64,000 nt of DNA from Thermogutta sp039793925. Its GTDB lineage: Bacteria > Planctomycetota > Planctomycetia > Pirellulales > Thermoguttaceae. The stretch is from the NCBI RefSeq assembly GCF_039793925.1, contig NZ_JBAMME010000294.1, positions 28,653 through 92,652 on the forward strand, in the 5' to 3' direction. Of this stretch, positions 18,176 through 27,923 are shown piece by piece. A model generated the notes under the pieces. That model searched no databases and was not told the origin of the DNA. It saw only the letters and a program-made list of their open reading frames with translations. A program made the position numbers and the translations under genes. The first letter of the stretch is position 1; each line of letters starts with the position of its first letter.

Positions 18176-19087
18176 ATGAGAAGAGCGCTAGCAACTGTTT
18201 TCTGGGTGTGCTGGCTCGGTTGGAGCTGGAGTGTTTTCGCCGAGCTTCCGCGAAGTCAGCTTTACCTCGTTGGAGTCGGTCCAGGCGATCCGGATCTCAT
18301 CACGCTGCGGGCCGTGGAAGCCATCCGCCGCGCAGACATTATCTATTGCACCGACGGGCTGGAAAAGAAATTCTCCGATTACCTGATCGGCAAACAGGTC
18401 ATCACAGGTTACTGGCGACTTTTCGAATATTATGGACAGGAAATCTCGTCGCTTCCTGAGGCTGAGCAACCACGCGCCCGGGCCATAGCAGAAAAAAGGA
18501 ACGAGTTCATTTCGCAGGTGCGGCAGGCCTTCGGGCAGGGCAAAGTGGTGGCTATTCTGGATAGTGGCGACCCACTCATTTATGGGCCGTGGGCCTGGTG
18601 TTTGGAGGAATTTGAAGATTTGAACCCGGTGGTTGTACCCGGGGTGAGTTGCTTCAATGCGGCGAATGCTGCACTGCGCCGGGGTGTTACCAACGCACCA
18701 AAGACCAAATCGGTTATTCTCACAGCTAACGATTGGCCGGGAAAAACAGACACCGTAGAAAACCTCTCCGTGCACCAAGCGACCATGGTCATTTTCACAA
18801 TGCGTGCGGAGTTCGACTATTTCATTGAAAAGCTCAAGACCCATTATCCGCCGGAAACGCCGGTGGCCGTGGTCGAATACGCGGGTTACCAGGACAAGGA
18901 AACGGTGATACAGGGCACTTTAGGGACGATTCGGCAGAAATTAGATCCGAAGTCCTTGCCCTTTGAATACTTGATCTATGTTGGGGATTTCCTCACATAT
19001 CGCCAGAAGGCTCCCGCTCCCACATCGGCGTCGAATGCACCGGCGATGCAATCAGTGACCACTGGAATGAGCGCTTCAACTCGCTGA
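18176..19087 (+). CDS. Tetrapyrrole (corrin/porphyrin) methylase-family protein with an N-terminal signal peptide
   Basis: A 303-residue protein. Residues 29-45 read LYLVGVGPGDPDLITLR, the SAM-binding P-loop of the uroporphyrinogen/precorrin methylase family; GDPLIYGPW and VVPGVSCFNAANAAL follow in correct order. The reaction expected of the family is SAM-dependent methylation of a tetrapyrrole in the cytoplasm. Oddly, residues 1-22 form a classical signal peptide (two Arg, a hydrophobic core, VFA cleavage site). GAGG eight bases upstream supports this start, and no internal start would remove the signal. The C-terminal 25 residues are a Ser/Ala/Thr tail. The gene has its own candidate promoter and terminator. 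Its biochemical role outside the cytoplasm is unknown to me. Confidence 0.85.
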   Translation: MRRALATVFWVCWLGWSWSVFAELPRSQLYLVGVGPGDPDLITLRAVEAIRRADIIYCTDGLEKKFSDYLIGKQVITGYWRLFEYYGQEISSLPEAEQPRARAIAEKRNEFISQVRQAFGQGKVVAILDSGDPLIYGPWAWCLEEFEDLNPVVVPGVSCFNAANAALRRGVTNAPKTKSVILTANDWPGKTDTVENLSVHQATMVIFTMRAEFDYFIEKLKTHYPPETPVAVVEYAGYQDKETVIQGTLGTIRQKLDPKSLPFEYLIYVGDFLTYRQKAPAPTSASNAPAMQSVTTGMSASTR

Positions 19088-19174
19088 ATTCCCCCTGTCA
19101 GCATTGGCAGGAGCGAAAGGTTGCCGCAGAACAAAGCCGTATGAGCATGGGGAGTGATCCCGCGTGCTCCCATT

Positions 19175-19215
19175 GGGCAGGCCGTATCCCCCCAGCGGAC
19201 CTGCCCGTTTTTTTT
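19175..19215 (+). terminator. Rho-independent terminator after the methylase gene
   Basis: GGGCAGG (19175-19181) pairs with CCTGCCC (19200-19206); a G and eight T follow (19208-19215). It separates the methylase gene from dnaB. Confidence 0.85.
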
Positions 19216-19394
19216 CCAAAGTCGTGGCCAATGCGACGACAAACCCCACGCGTTCTCAATTGCCTGCTTGTCGATTGGTACAGGAGGGGATAGAGTGACG
19301 AAGGAGTGGCAAATGAGGAAAAGGTCAACTTAGCTCCGATGCACGTGCTCATCGGCTTTTCGGAAATCGACAGCGGTAAATTTCGGAGGGAACC

Positions 19395-20825
19395 GTGGTG
19401 ACCGAGGCTTCTCGGCAAGACAAAGGTGTTCAAGGCCCCCTGGGGGAGTTGGCGGCCCGCGTTCCACCTCACAGTATTGAGGCGGAAAAAGCTGTGCTGG
19501 GGAGCGTTTTACTCGACCCGCGGACGCTGGACGATGTGGCCACGGTGCTCGTGCCCGAAGATTTTTACGTGGATGCCCACCGGCGGATCTATGCGCGGCT
19601 CCTTGAGATGCACGCCGCGAACCGAACGATCGATCTCATGCTCTTGGTTGAAGAGTTGCGGCGGCATGGGGAATTCGAAGTGGTTGGTGGGGCGCCCTAT
19701 CTCGCCGAAATTGCTCAATCTGTGGCGGTGGCTAGCCACGCGGTTTATTACGCAGAAATAGTGCGCAATCACGCGTTTGTGCGGGCATTAATTCAAGCCG
19801 GTACGGACATTGTTCGCGACGCCTTCGATTTGAGTCTCGAGCCCCGGGAGATCCTCAATCGAGCCGAAGAGCGAATCCTGGCTGTCCGCGACCGACGCTC
19901 CACGGGGGACGTGGTACCCGTGAGCGACGTACTCTTCGAAGCGTTTCAGATGATCGACCGGCGTATGCAGGGAGAGGCCACCGGGGTGCCAACTGGTTTT
20001 ACCGATCTCGACAAACTGACGGGCGGTCTTCACGATTCTGAGCTTATCATCCTGGCTGCCCGACCAAGCATGGGAAAAACAGCCCTCGCTACGAATATTG
20101 CGGAACATGTCTCCGTCGATGCGGGATTGACGACGCTTTTCGTCAGCCTGGAAATGTCTCGTCTGGAATTGATTCAGCGTATGCTTTGCTCGCGGGGAAA
20201 AATAAACGGCCACAAATTTCGCAGCGGTTTTCTCTCCGCAGAAGATCGGGAAAAACTTGTCCGAGCGGCAGGTGAGTTGAGTCGCGGAAAGTTGCTCATC
20301 GATGATTCGCCGAGTCGCACGGTAACAGAGATCGCTGCGGTGGCCAGGCGACTGAAACGACGCGAGGGCCTGAGACTGATCGTCATCGACTATTTGCAAT
20401 TAATCGAGCCGGATAACCCCAAGGACCCGCGTCAGGAACAGGTGGCCAAGATCACAAGACGACTGAAAACTCTCGCCAGGGAGCTGAAGATTCCCATTTT
20501 GTGCCTGGCCCAGCTCAATCGCCAGACAGAAGTTGTCAAGGACAACCGGCCGCGGTTAAGCCATCTTCGCGAGTCTGGCGCCATCGAGCAGGATGCCGAC
20601 GTGGTGATGTTTGTGCATCGTGAAGAGTACTACCACACTCGCGAGGAGGCCCAAGCACGCGGTTTATGCGGTCTGGCGGAAGTTATCGTGGCCAAGCAGC
20701 GTAACGGCCCGGTAGGGGATGTCAAACTCACCTGGCGTGAGGAATTCACTCGATTCGAAAATGCGGCTCCTGCCGACTATAGCGAGGTTGCCTACGGTGA
20801 CTTCGCCGAGGACGCCCCGTTTTAG
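19395..20825 (+). CDS. dnaB: Replicative DNA helicase DnaB
   Basis: A 476-residue hexameric helicase that unwinds DNA at the replication fork. The start is GTG at 19395, with a second GTG at 19398 as alternative; GGAGGG lies four to five bases upstream. The N-terminal primase-interacting domain (PHSIEAEKAVLGSVLLDP onward, about 25-130) leads into the RecA-like motor with Walker A in ARPSMGKTALATN (about 222-234), the Walker B segment LIVIDYLQLIEP (near 330) and the SHLRESGAIEQDADVV arginine-finger region. The length is normal and no intein is present. No replication neighbours such as rplI are seen. Confidence 0.97.
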   Translation: MVTEASRQDKGVQGPLGELAARVPPHSIEAEKAVLGSVLLDPRTLDDVATVLVPEDFYVDAHRRIYARLLEMHAANRTIDLMLLVEELRRHGEFEVVGGAPYLAEIAQSVAVASHAVYYAEIVRNHAFVRALIQAGTDIVRDAFDLSLEPREILNRAEERILAVRDRRSTGDVVPVSDVLFEAFQMIDRRMQGEATGVPTGFTDLDKLTGGLHDSELIILAARPSMGKTALATNIAEHVSVDAGLTTLFVSLEMSRLELIQRMLCSRGKINGHKFRSGFLSAEDREKLVRAAGELSRGKLLIDDSPSRTVTEIAAVARRLKRREGLRLIVIDYLQLIEPDNPKDPRQEQVAKITRRLKTLARELKIPILCLAQLNRQTEVVKDNRPRLSHLRESGAIEQDADVVMFVHREEYYHTREEAQARGLCGLAEVIVAKQRNGPVGDVKLTWREEFTRFENAAPADYSEVAYGDFAEDAPF

Positions 20826-21079
20826 GGGATTCCGGGCGAATGCAACTCCCACTCGACCGGCTCCGGCTCGCATGAACCGGGCCCGTTAAGCGGTACTCTT
20901 CATGATCTGGCAAGCTATAATGAACCAAGATTGAACCGCGGCCAGGAAGTGCGCCCGGGGCGTGCGCGATGTCTCAGCTCGCATTGGGCCAAGTCGGTTG
21001 GCTACGCTGGGATGATGCGTCCTGCCATCGCACGTCAATTACGTAGAAAGCTTCGCAACTTTGATGGGGCTTTCGTGGC

Positions 21080-24000
21080 ATGAGAAAAGTCAATAAGCGA
21101 TTCGTTGTCATTCTCGTTGGAGTGTTCGTCCTGCTCGGAGTGGGCACTTATTTCCTGCATGCTTACCAACTGCGGAGAAACGCCCGCGTATTTCTTGATC
21201 GGGCACAAGAAGCTCTCAAAGAAGGGCGTCGGGACGTGGCAGCCAAAAATTTTCAGTGGTACACGGAACTGGTACCCCATGACCTCGATGCCCAGCAGCA
21301 ATTTGCACAATTGCTCATTGACCTGCGGGCATTCGGCCCTGCCTATTTCCGTTTGGAAACGGTTCTGCGTCAGGATCCGGAGCGAACAGAAGCCCGCAAA
21401 ATGCTTGTGGATGTACTTCTCAACATAGGGCGGTTTCGGGATGCGGAAGAACATCTTGAACAATATCTCCTCAAACTCAATCCCGATAATGCAGAGCTTT
21501 TGACGAAGCTCGCGCAGTGCCAGCGAGGTCTGGGGCAATCGAGGGAAGCGGTGCGGACTCTTGAAAAGGCACTCAGTTTGCAACCGGACCTGGCAGCCGC
21601 CTACGCGCAACTGGCTGGAATCTATCGTTACGATTCCGATCTCAAGGATCCGCGGAAGGCCGACGAATGCATCGCCAAAATGCTGGCGACGGTGAGGAAC
21701 GAAGAGGCTTTGCGAACGGCGGCCGTTTATTACTACCAATCCGACCAGTATGAGCTGGCTTTGCAGCACGCCAAGGAAATCTTGGCGAAGAAAACCGATG
21801 ACGTGGATTTTCTAATTCTGGGCGCGGATTGCGCACGGCGGCTCGAGCAGTTAGATTTAGCCCGCGATTGGGCAGAGAAAGCCATTAAACTGGATCCCCG
21901 GCGAGCGGACGGCTACACGCTGCTGGCCGCGATTCTGGCAGCCCAGGGAAAGGCGAATGAGGGCATGGCTACTCTCCAGGAGGCTTTGAGCAAGGTCAGC
22001 GATAAGGCTACGGTCTTGGCCAGCCTGGCAGAAATGAGCATCAACCAGGGAGACGAAAAGAGCGCTGAAAAAGCCCTCGAAGAGTTGAGTCAAACTCGCT
22101 ATCCGCTTTCTCGGCTGGAATGGTTGAGAGCGCGATTGCTTCTCGCCCGTGGTCAATGGTTTGAAGCCGCACGCAAATTGGAAGTTGTCCGACCGGATCT
22201 GACCAACCTGCCCGACCTGCTCAAACAGGTGGATTTTTACCTGGGGTTGTGCTATGCCCAGATGGGCAACATGGACCAGAGCCTGGCATCGTATTCCAAG
22301 GCGGCCACGCAGGATCCCCTGTGGCCGCAGGCACGGCTTGGGCGAGCTGCCGCATTTATTGAGCTGGGCCGCGTGGACGACGCGATTGAAGAGTATCGAG
22401 CTCTGGTGCGGATGGGAAAAGCGACGTCCGCTATTATCCTTGACCTTTGCCGGTTGCTCATCCTGAACAATCTAGGCCGACCGCGGACACAGCGAGACTG
22501 GCAGGAGGTCACCCAGCTTTTGAGCGTGGTGGAAAAAGATCCTCAATTTCGGCCCCAGGCTGCAGTCCTGCGAGCGGAAATCGCCGTGGCCGACAATCAG
22601 CCACAGGAAGCCGAAAAAATACTTGAACAGGGGCAGAAAGAAAATCCGGATCGCGTGGAAGTTGGCCTGGCCAGGGTGGCACTGCACCAGCACCTAGGAC
22701 AGCTCGCAGAAGCCGAAAAATTACTGCAAGAACTTACCGTCAAGTTCGGTGAATCAGCGGACATATTGGTCACCCGCGCTCGGCTGGCTGCCCGCAGCGG
22801 CGAAGAACAGGCCAAAAAAGCTTTTCGCGCAATTGCCACAGCCGCAGAAAAGCTCTCAGACGAAGATCGGCAGCGGGTTCTGAGTGTCCTGGTCGGCTAT
22901 TCTCTCCAATTCTCCGATTTCGATGCCGCCCGACAGTGGTGCGCTGAGTTGAGCCGTCTGGCACCGAACAATCTAAAAGTGCGGCTGCTCCTTTTTGATC
23001 TGGCCATCCGGGCCCAGGACGTAGCCAGTTTGAAGCCCGTGCTCGACGAGATCGCGCGGATCGAAGGGCGGGGACCGATCTGGCACTACGGCGAAGCGGT
23101 TCGGCTGTTCCTCGAAGCCAAAGGTGAAAATCGCGAGCAACTGCGACTGGCTCTGGACCATCTGGCAAGGGCGAGTGTCCTTCGCCCCAACTGGATGCGG
23201 GTTCCGGCTCTCCAGGGGCAAATCTACGACCTGCTGGGAGATACCAGTGCAGCCATCAATGCCTACAGCCGTGCTATCAGCCTGGGGGATCGCAGCATTC
23301 TCACGGCGCGGCGACTCGTTCAGTTACTCTATGGCGAGCAACGTTTTCTGGAGGCTGATAAGATCATTCGCACCCTGGAAGAGCAGCAGGCACCTTTCTC
23401 GTCAGATCTGGAAAGACTCGCCTCCACGGTCTCCTTGCGTCTGGAAGACTACGAACGGGCGCTGGAACTGGCTCGACGTGCTGCGTCAACCTCCCAGGAT
23501 TATCGCGATCATGTGTGGTATGCCACGGTTCAGGCCGTCCTGGGACTCCGTTATCGAGCGGAAGGTCGTACCGCCGACGCAGATGCAGCATTTGCGGAAG
23601 CAGAAAAAGAATTTCGCAAAGGGGTCGAGCTGGCTCCCGAATCGACTGATGCCTGGGTTGCCCTGGTGCAGTTCTACGCCAGGATCGGCGATCAAACCAA
23701 GGCGAAAGAAACTGTTGATGAAGCCCGACAGAAGATTAAGGGCGGTATCGCCCCGCTCGCGATGGCACAGGTTTTCGAAGTGCTCGGACAGCTCGACGAA
23801 GCCGAAAAGCAGTACCAGGAGGCCCTTGCCAGCGCTCCCGATAATCCTTCGGTCATCCGGCAGGTGGCCGAATTCTATCTGCGGACCGGCCGTGCTGACT
23901 CCGCTCGCGCTCAGTTGGAAAGAATCACAAGTGGACAGGTACAAGCACCTGAGACGGATGTTGTGTGGGGGCGACGCAGCATGGCCCTCTTGCTTGCAGC

Positions 24001-25453
24001 CCAGGGTGGCTATGAAAACCTCCAAAAAGGGCTGGAACTGATTCGTCAAAACCGTGCTGCGGCTGGTCAACAGCCCTCGATTCAGGACCTTCGTGCGGAG
24101 GCCCTTCTGTTGAGCGCCCATCCCCAGCGCAAAAAGCGCGTCGAGGGCCGCGAACTCTTGGAAAAGGTGGTCAACGAGTACAGCGGGGCGACGCCGGAGG
24201 ATCGATTTATTTTGGCGCAACTCTACATGGCCGACGGCGACATTTCCAACGCGGCTCGGCACATGCGAACTCTGCTGGCTTCACACGGCAATGAGCCCCG
24301 CTATGTACGCCGCTACGTGACCTTCCTTCTTGATCAGTCGCAAACGTCGGAGGCCGAGATCTGGCTTGGTCAACTCGAAAAACTGGTTCCCAACGACATG
24401 TCCGTCGTGGCGCTCCGCGCCCGATTATGGACGATGCAAGGACGCTATGAGGACGCACTTAAGCTGCTGGAAGACTTTGCCAATCAGGCGGACGAAAGAT
24501 CCGCGGAAAAACAACCTGGTCCGTCATCGCCTGAATCGGGACCCGAAAAAAATATTGCCAGCACCACACCGACGGAGGAATCCAGTTCCCAATCTCTTTC
24601 GGAGGAACAACGGCTGCAGCAGGTCCGCTGGGCTTTGGCCGGGGATACGCTGGAGTACCTCGCCAGCTATCTCAGTCGCAACAACAAGCCTGACGAGGCG
24701 AAACGCTTTGTTGCGGCCGCCGAAGCCATTTACCGTCGCTTTGTAGACAAGAACCCTGAGGCGGCGGTCCTCCTGGGGGCCTTCCTCGCCCGTCATGATC
24801 GTGTGAATGAGGCACTCGATCTGCTCGAGAAAAACTGGCAGAGCGCTGACCTGGCCCTCGTTCGAGCAGCCACCACAGTAATCATGGGGCGTGTGTATCA
24901 AGACCGGGCGGCCGCAGACCGTGTAGAAAAAATTGTTCTCGCTGCGATTCAAAAACATGACCGACCTCTGTCGCTGCTTCTGCTCCTGGGTGATTTTTAC
25001 GGACTGCAAGAGCGAATCCCAGAGAGCGAACAAGCGTACCGAGAAGTCCTCAAGCGAGATCCTAAGAACATCATCGCCCTAAATAACCTTGCCGCCGTGC
25101 TGGCCCTGCAAAAGGTAAATGTTGAGGAGGCGGAAAAGCTCATCAAAACAGCCATCAATATAGCGGGGCCAGGCACGAATCTCCTTGACACCTACGCGAT
25201 GGTTTTGATGGCTCAGGGCAAACCGCAACAGGCGGCCGCCGTCCTCCAGGAAGCGATGGAGGATCAGCCCTCAGGAATTCTCTATTTCCATGCGGCCCAG
25301 GCACTGGCCCAGCTGGGGAAAAACAAAGAGGCGGCGGAGGCTTTTCAGGCAGGTGTCAAATTGGGACTCAAAAAAGAATCCCTCCATCCCTTGGAACGAT
25401 CCCACTTTGATGAACTGGCAAGAAAGCTCGGGCCGCTGATGGCCGCTTCGTGA
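21080..25453 (+). CDS. Giant membrane-anchored TPR-repeat protein
   Basis: A 1457-residue protein. A single transmembrane helix (about 8-26) anchors it, and almost all of the rest consists of tetratricopeptide-like helical hairpins (recurring patterns such as AxAYxQLAGIYRY, AWVALVQFYARIG and NPSVIRQVAEFYLRTGR). A hydrophilic low-complexity insert rich in Pro, Ser and Glu lies near residues 1138-1175. TPR solenoids bind other proteins. With one N-terminal anchor the solenoid may be periplasmic, though the positive residues on both sides of the helix leave topology uncertain. Similar long TPR proteins occur in exosortase and outer-membrane assembly loci, but none of those partners is here. The ribosome site is weak. 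Function unknown. Confidence 0.85.
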   Translation: MRKVNKRFVVILVGVFVLLGVGTYFLHAYQLRRNARVFLDRAQEALKEGRRDVAAKNFQWYTELVPHDLDAQQQFAQLLIDLRAFGPAYFRLETVLRQDPERTEARKMLVDVLLNIGRFRDAEEHLEQYLLKLNPDNAELLTKLAQCQRGLGQSREAVRTLEKALSLQPDLAAAYAQLAGIYRYDSDLKDPRKADECIAKMLATVRNEEALRTAAVYYYQSDQYELALQHAKEILAKKTDDVDFLILGADCARRLEQLDLARDWAEKAIKLDPRRADGYTLLAAILAAQGKANEGMATLQEALSKVSDKATVLASLAEMSINQGDEKSAEKALEELSQTRYPLSRLEWLRARLLLARGQWFEAARKLEVVRPDLTNLPDLLKQVDFYLGLCYAQMGNMDQSLASYSKAATQDPLWPQARLGRAAAFIELGRVDDAIEEYRALVRMGKATSAIILDLCRLLILNNLGRPRTQRDWQEVTQLLSVVEKDPQFRPQAAVLRAEIAVADNQPQEAEKILEQGQKENPDRVEVGLARVALHQHLGQLAEAEKLLQELTVKFGESADILVTRARLAARSGEEQAKKAFRAIATAAEKLSDEDRQRVLSVLVGYSLQFSDFDAARQWCAELSRLAPNNLKVRLLLFDLAIRAQDVASLKPVLDEIARIEGRGPIWHYGEAVRLFLEAKGENREQLRLALDHLARASVLRPNWMRVPALQGQIYDLLGDTSAAINAYSRAISLGDRSILTARRLVQLLYGEQRFLEADKIIRTLEEQQAPFSSDLERLASTVSLRLEDYERALELARRAASTSQDYRDHVWYATVQAVLGLRYRAEGRTADADAAFAEAEKEFRKGVELAPESTDAWVALVQFYARIGDQTKAKETVDEARQKIKGGIAPLAMAQVFEVLGQLDEAEKQYQEALASAPDNPSVIRQVAEFYLRTGRADSARAQLERITSGQVQAPETDVVWGRRSMALLLAAQGGYENLQKGLELIRQNRAAAGQQPSIQDLRAEALLLSAHPQRKKRVEGRELLEKVVNEYSGATPEDRFILAQLYMADGDISNAARHMRTLLASHGNEPRYVRRYVTFLLDQSQTSEAEIWLGQLEKLVPNDMSVVALRARLWTMQGRYEDALKLLEDFANQADERSAEKQPGPSSPESGPEKNIASTTPTEESSSQSLSEEQRLQQVRWALAGDTLEYLASYLSRNNKPDEAKRFVAAAEAIYRRFVDKNPEAAVLLGAFLARHDRVNEALDLLEKNWQSADLALVRAATTVIMGRVYQDRAAADRVEKIVLAAIQKHDRPLSLLLLLGDFYGLQERIPESEQAYREVLKRDPKNIIALNNLAAVLALQKVNVEEAEKLIKTAINIAGPGTNLLDTYAMVLMAQGKPQQAAAVLQEAMEDQPSGILYFHAAQALAQLGKNKEAAEAFQAGVKLGLKKESLHPLERSHFDELARKLGPLMAAS

Positions 25454-25697
25454 GAAATAGCCCGCCCGCGGTGCTGTCTCATTGGAGTCGAAAAACTTGC
25501 TTCTTTCGCCGGTTGAGTTTGCGCAACGAGAATACCTTATCCATTTCGCGCAAACACCGTAAGGCTCCCCATCCCGGCTGGGTGAAAGACGATTCAGCAG
25601 AATGGTCGATAACTGTCATATCACGACTTCCGACCAATCGGGCAGTGGAACCTGAGTTTCTACACAATCCTGCCTTACAGCATCAGGTCAGCACCCC

Positions 25698-26024
25698 ATG
25701 ATTGCGCCCCGTCAATCTTTCCAGGATTTGCCACATATTCCTGAGCAAGTTCGACAGTTTGTCTATCAAACCTTGTGTGAGACCAACCAACTGGAGCCAG
25801 GGGTTTTCCCCATGCAGGAGAGCTACTTTTTTCGCAAAGGGGCTCCCTGCGCGGCCCTTTTCTGCCTGCACGGCCCACGGCTCATGAAAGTCATGGCCAT
25901 CTGGGATCTTGAGAAACACGAGGTGCTTTTTTACAACGCAGCCGGAGAGCGCTATCTGCTAGTTCGGGCGCCGATCGGATCCCAATCTCTAATCGAGCCT
26001 TCGGAAAATACGGCGCATCCGTGA
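25698..26024 (+). CDS. Hypothetical protein
   Basis: A 108-residue open frame with plausible coding character: balanced charge, a buried FFRKGAPCAALFCLHGPRLMKVMAIWD core and an EVLFYNAAGERYLLVRA strand pattern. I recognise no family. The ribosome site is weak, and the gene converges with the small minus-strand gene across a terminator. It could be a small alpha/beta protein of planctomycetes; moderate doubt remains that it is translated. Confidence 0.55.
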   Translation: MIAPRQSFQDLPHIPEQVRQFVYQTLCETNQLEPGVFPMQESYFFRKGAPCAALFCLHGPRLMKVMAIWDLEKHEVLFYNAAGERYLLVRAPIGSQSLIEPSENTAHP

Positions 26025-26059
26025 GTCTCCTCCCAACCGTCCCACTCTAATTAGCCTGA

Positions 26060-26139
26060 CAAGAAAAAATAAACCCGCCGAGCAACGTCTGTCCGGCCGG
26101 TTCGAAAGCGACACCGTGGACGGAACAGGACTCGGCGGG
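26060..26139 (-). terminator. Rho-independent terminator of the 71-residue protein gene (minus strand)
   Basis: On the minus strand CCCGCCGAG (26139-26131) and CTCGGCGGG (26082-26074) form a 9-base stem enclosing a long loop that itself contains further complementary segments. TTTATTTTTT follows at 26073-26064. Confidence 0.75.
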
Positions 26140-26171
26140 CTCTCGGGCAGCACGCGAAAAAAATACAACTC

Positions 26172-26387
26172 TCAGTCGCGCGGCTCTACAGCGCCGGTCA
26201 GGCCACTGTAGTCACTCCGATCCAGGGGATGCCAGAGCGGAAGGCCTTTCCGGACACGCTCCGCCAGCACTTCCAATTTAGCCCGAGAACCCGCGGGAGC
26301 ATCGGTGGGAACGAATTCTTCGGTCGGAACAGGATCGAAATCCTCATCGTGACCGAACTCACTGATGGCATCAAATACGTTTCGCAT
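26172..26387 (-). CDS. Small conserved-looking protein of unknown function
   Basis: A 71-residue acidic protein. Its C-terminal half (LAERVRKGLPLWHPLDRSDY followed by GLTGA) is compact and looks constrained, while the N-terminal half is Asp/Glu/Pro-rich and probably disordered. GAGAGGTG six bases before the ATG is a good ribosome site. A rho-independent terminator follows, and a consensus promoter lies about 450 bases upstream, so I treat it as a real gene. I know no characterised family. The GLPLWHP-type motif is reminiscent of small planctomycete hypothetical proteins, but this is from memory and unverified. Confidence 0.7.
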   Translation of the reverse strand: MRNVFDAISEFGHDEDFDPVPTEEFVPTDAPAGSRAKLEVLAERVRKGLPLWHPLDRSDYSGLTGAVEPRD

Positions 26388-26838
26388 GGGACACCTCTCT
26401 TTCTAGGTTCACTCCAAGGAACCACCAAACAAACACCCGATGCAAGATAACCGACTTGGCTACGAGATACCTGAGTGCAAATTAAGCGATTACCCCAAAA
26501 CTGAGTTGGCCTACCCTTTAGTGGGATGGTTCCCACGCCGGGTTTTTTCGCCAGGACTTTTTTATGAGCCCTCACAATGCCATGTGATCGACCTCGGTCG
26601 AGCAGACTTTCCTCTAACGAAACGGTCTGCCTGCCGAGTCTTTGCAAGAAAGGATTGTTCGCCTGTGCGGAGCTGCCTTATATCGACGGAACTACAGACA
26701 AGGCGGATAACTACGGTAGGATAATCTCGACACTCGCCGCCTTGGCAAGCCCGATTGGGCGACCCAAACCGATCACAGGCCAAATACTGGACTCAATGAG
26801 GGCGATGGATAAATGTACCCCCACCCCGGACGTGTTTA
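26388..26838 (-). other. Long putative 5' leader or noncoding RNA upstream of the small-protein gene
   Basis: About 440 bases between a consensus minus-strand promoter and the small-protein start. It contains several potential hairpins when read on the minus strand, for example GCAGAC/GTCTGC, TCGACC/GGTCGA, TGGGA/TCCCA and GGTTC/GAACC. No recognised riboswitch or housekeeping RNA is seen. It may be a structured regulatory leader or an independent RNA. Confidence 0.4.
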
Positions 26839-26839
26839 T

Positions 26840-26867
26840 TTTATAAAATATCGGCGGGATTTGTCAA
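26840..26867 (-). promoter_or_regulatory. Consensus minus-strand promoter
   Basis: On the minus strand a perfect TTGACA (26867-26862), a 16-base spacer and TATAAA (26845-26840) form a strong sigma-70-type promoter pointing toward the 71-residue gene. Confidence 0.7.
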
Positions 26868-27182
26868 CACCATGAGCGCCGGTCTTTCCGACCTCACTTT
26901 TTTCAATATGCCCAAAAGTAGTTTCCAATGCAAGCCCCGGGGTTAAGGCTCGGCCCGTATCGCTTCGGACACAAGCCAGGCCACGACCCCGGCCATAGCC
27001 GGCCTCCCCCTGACTCCCCTGGAAAAATTTTGACTCAAGCGCGGCATGGAGTTCTACCGAGGTTCGCCACGTCCAGAAGATGAACCTGATCTAAGCATCT
27101 CTACATAATTTATATCGCGCGACAATTGTATCTTTAATGTTTAGCGACAGCACACGCCGACAAGGGTGGCATTCGAATCGAG
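26868..27182. other. Intergenic region
   Basis: About 315 bases with no gene that I can support. GGCC-rich short repeats occur around 26980-27005, and an AT-rich patch lies at 27100-27135. Confidence 0.4.
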
Positions 27183-27626
27183 TCACGTTTGATCCGGTGC
27201 CTCCTCTTCGATCGTTATCTTTACCCCCGACATCAGGGAGAGTATCGATAGTTTGTTGTCATCCATTCCATTATTTGGCCGACACCGATCCTCTTCTGGC
27301 TGAGGCTGGGGGTTCCTTTCCACTGCCGCCACCCACTGGGCCAACTCGGTGACCTGGCGTCGAAGTTCCGCTAGCCGGATACCACCAAATGCTGGCGGAA
27401 ACTCGGCCAAGTGTTCTTCTGCACGATCAATGAGGCGATGGAATCCGATCACGTTTCCGCGTTCCAGGTGCGCCAGGGCAACCGCGATCTGAATCAATCC
27501 TTGATAAAACGATCGATCCGGCTCCTCGCTTTCCCGCCAGATTTCTTCCCAGAGCTCGTGCGCCTCGAAGAATTCCCCCTCGTTGAAGAGTTTCACGCCA
27601 ATCCAGAAAAGGCCTTGGTGACCCAT
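27183..27626 (-). CDS. DUF309 family protein
   Basis: A 147-residue helical protein. The N-terminal motif GVKLFNEGEFFEAHELWEEIW is the hallmark of DUF309, followed by the second family helix YQGLIQIAVALAHLERGN and an HLAEF segment. A TGA immediately upstream in frame rules out a longer N-terminus, so the ATG at 27626 is the only start; GAGG lies about ten bases upstream. The biochemical role of DUF309 is unknown; the conserved EAHE/W residues hint at a binding site. The last 45 residues are hydrophilic and unlikely to belong to the core. It is divergent from nth. Confidence 0.85.
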   Translation of the reverse strand: MGHQGLFWIGVKLFNEGEFFEAHELWEEIWRESEEPDRSFYQGLIQIAVALAHLERGNVIGFHRLIDRAEEHLAEFPPAFGGIRLAELRRQVTELAQWVAAVERNPQPQPEEDRCRPNNGMDDNKLSILSLMSGVKITIEEEAPDQT

Positions 27627-27923
27627 ACGTCATTGTCCTCGAGAATCGCCCGGTGCCGAAATCGAATTTCTAACTGTGTGGCTACCTCCTGAGGGTCCGA
27701 CTCCCGGAGTCCGAAACCAAAAAGGGCGCGTTCCAATTGATGGCAGTGCCCACCTGTATTCCAGCAGCACGAAAAACAAAATCCGTCAGTAAACTCGCTT
27801 GACAACGGTAAAGTCTGGGGGACAATGTCAAAATTCAGTCGGCGCATTCTCGCAAGGTCAGATCCCCTGCTCGTGATAACTCTCAAATTCAGAGCGTTCA
27901 AGCGAAGGAGATCCAGGATAGCA

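Noticed and set aside
26198..26647. Possible RNase P RNA, because the minus strand contains AGAGGAAAGTCTG
   Set aside because: Only the short GAGGAAAGTC-like piece matches; the other conserved P RNA segments are absent.
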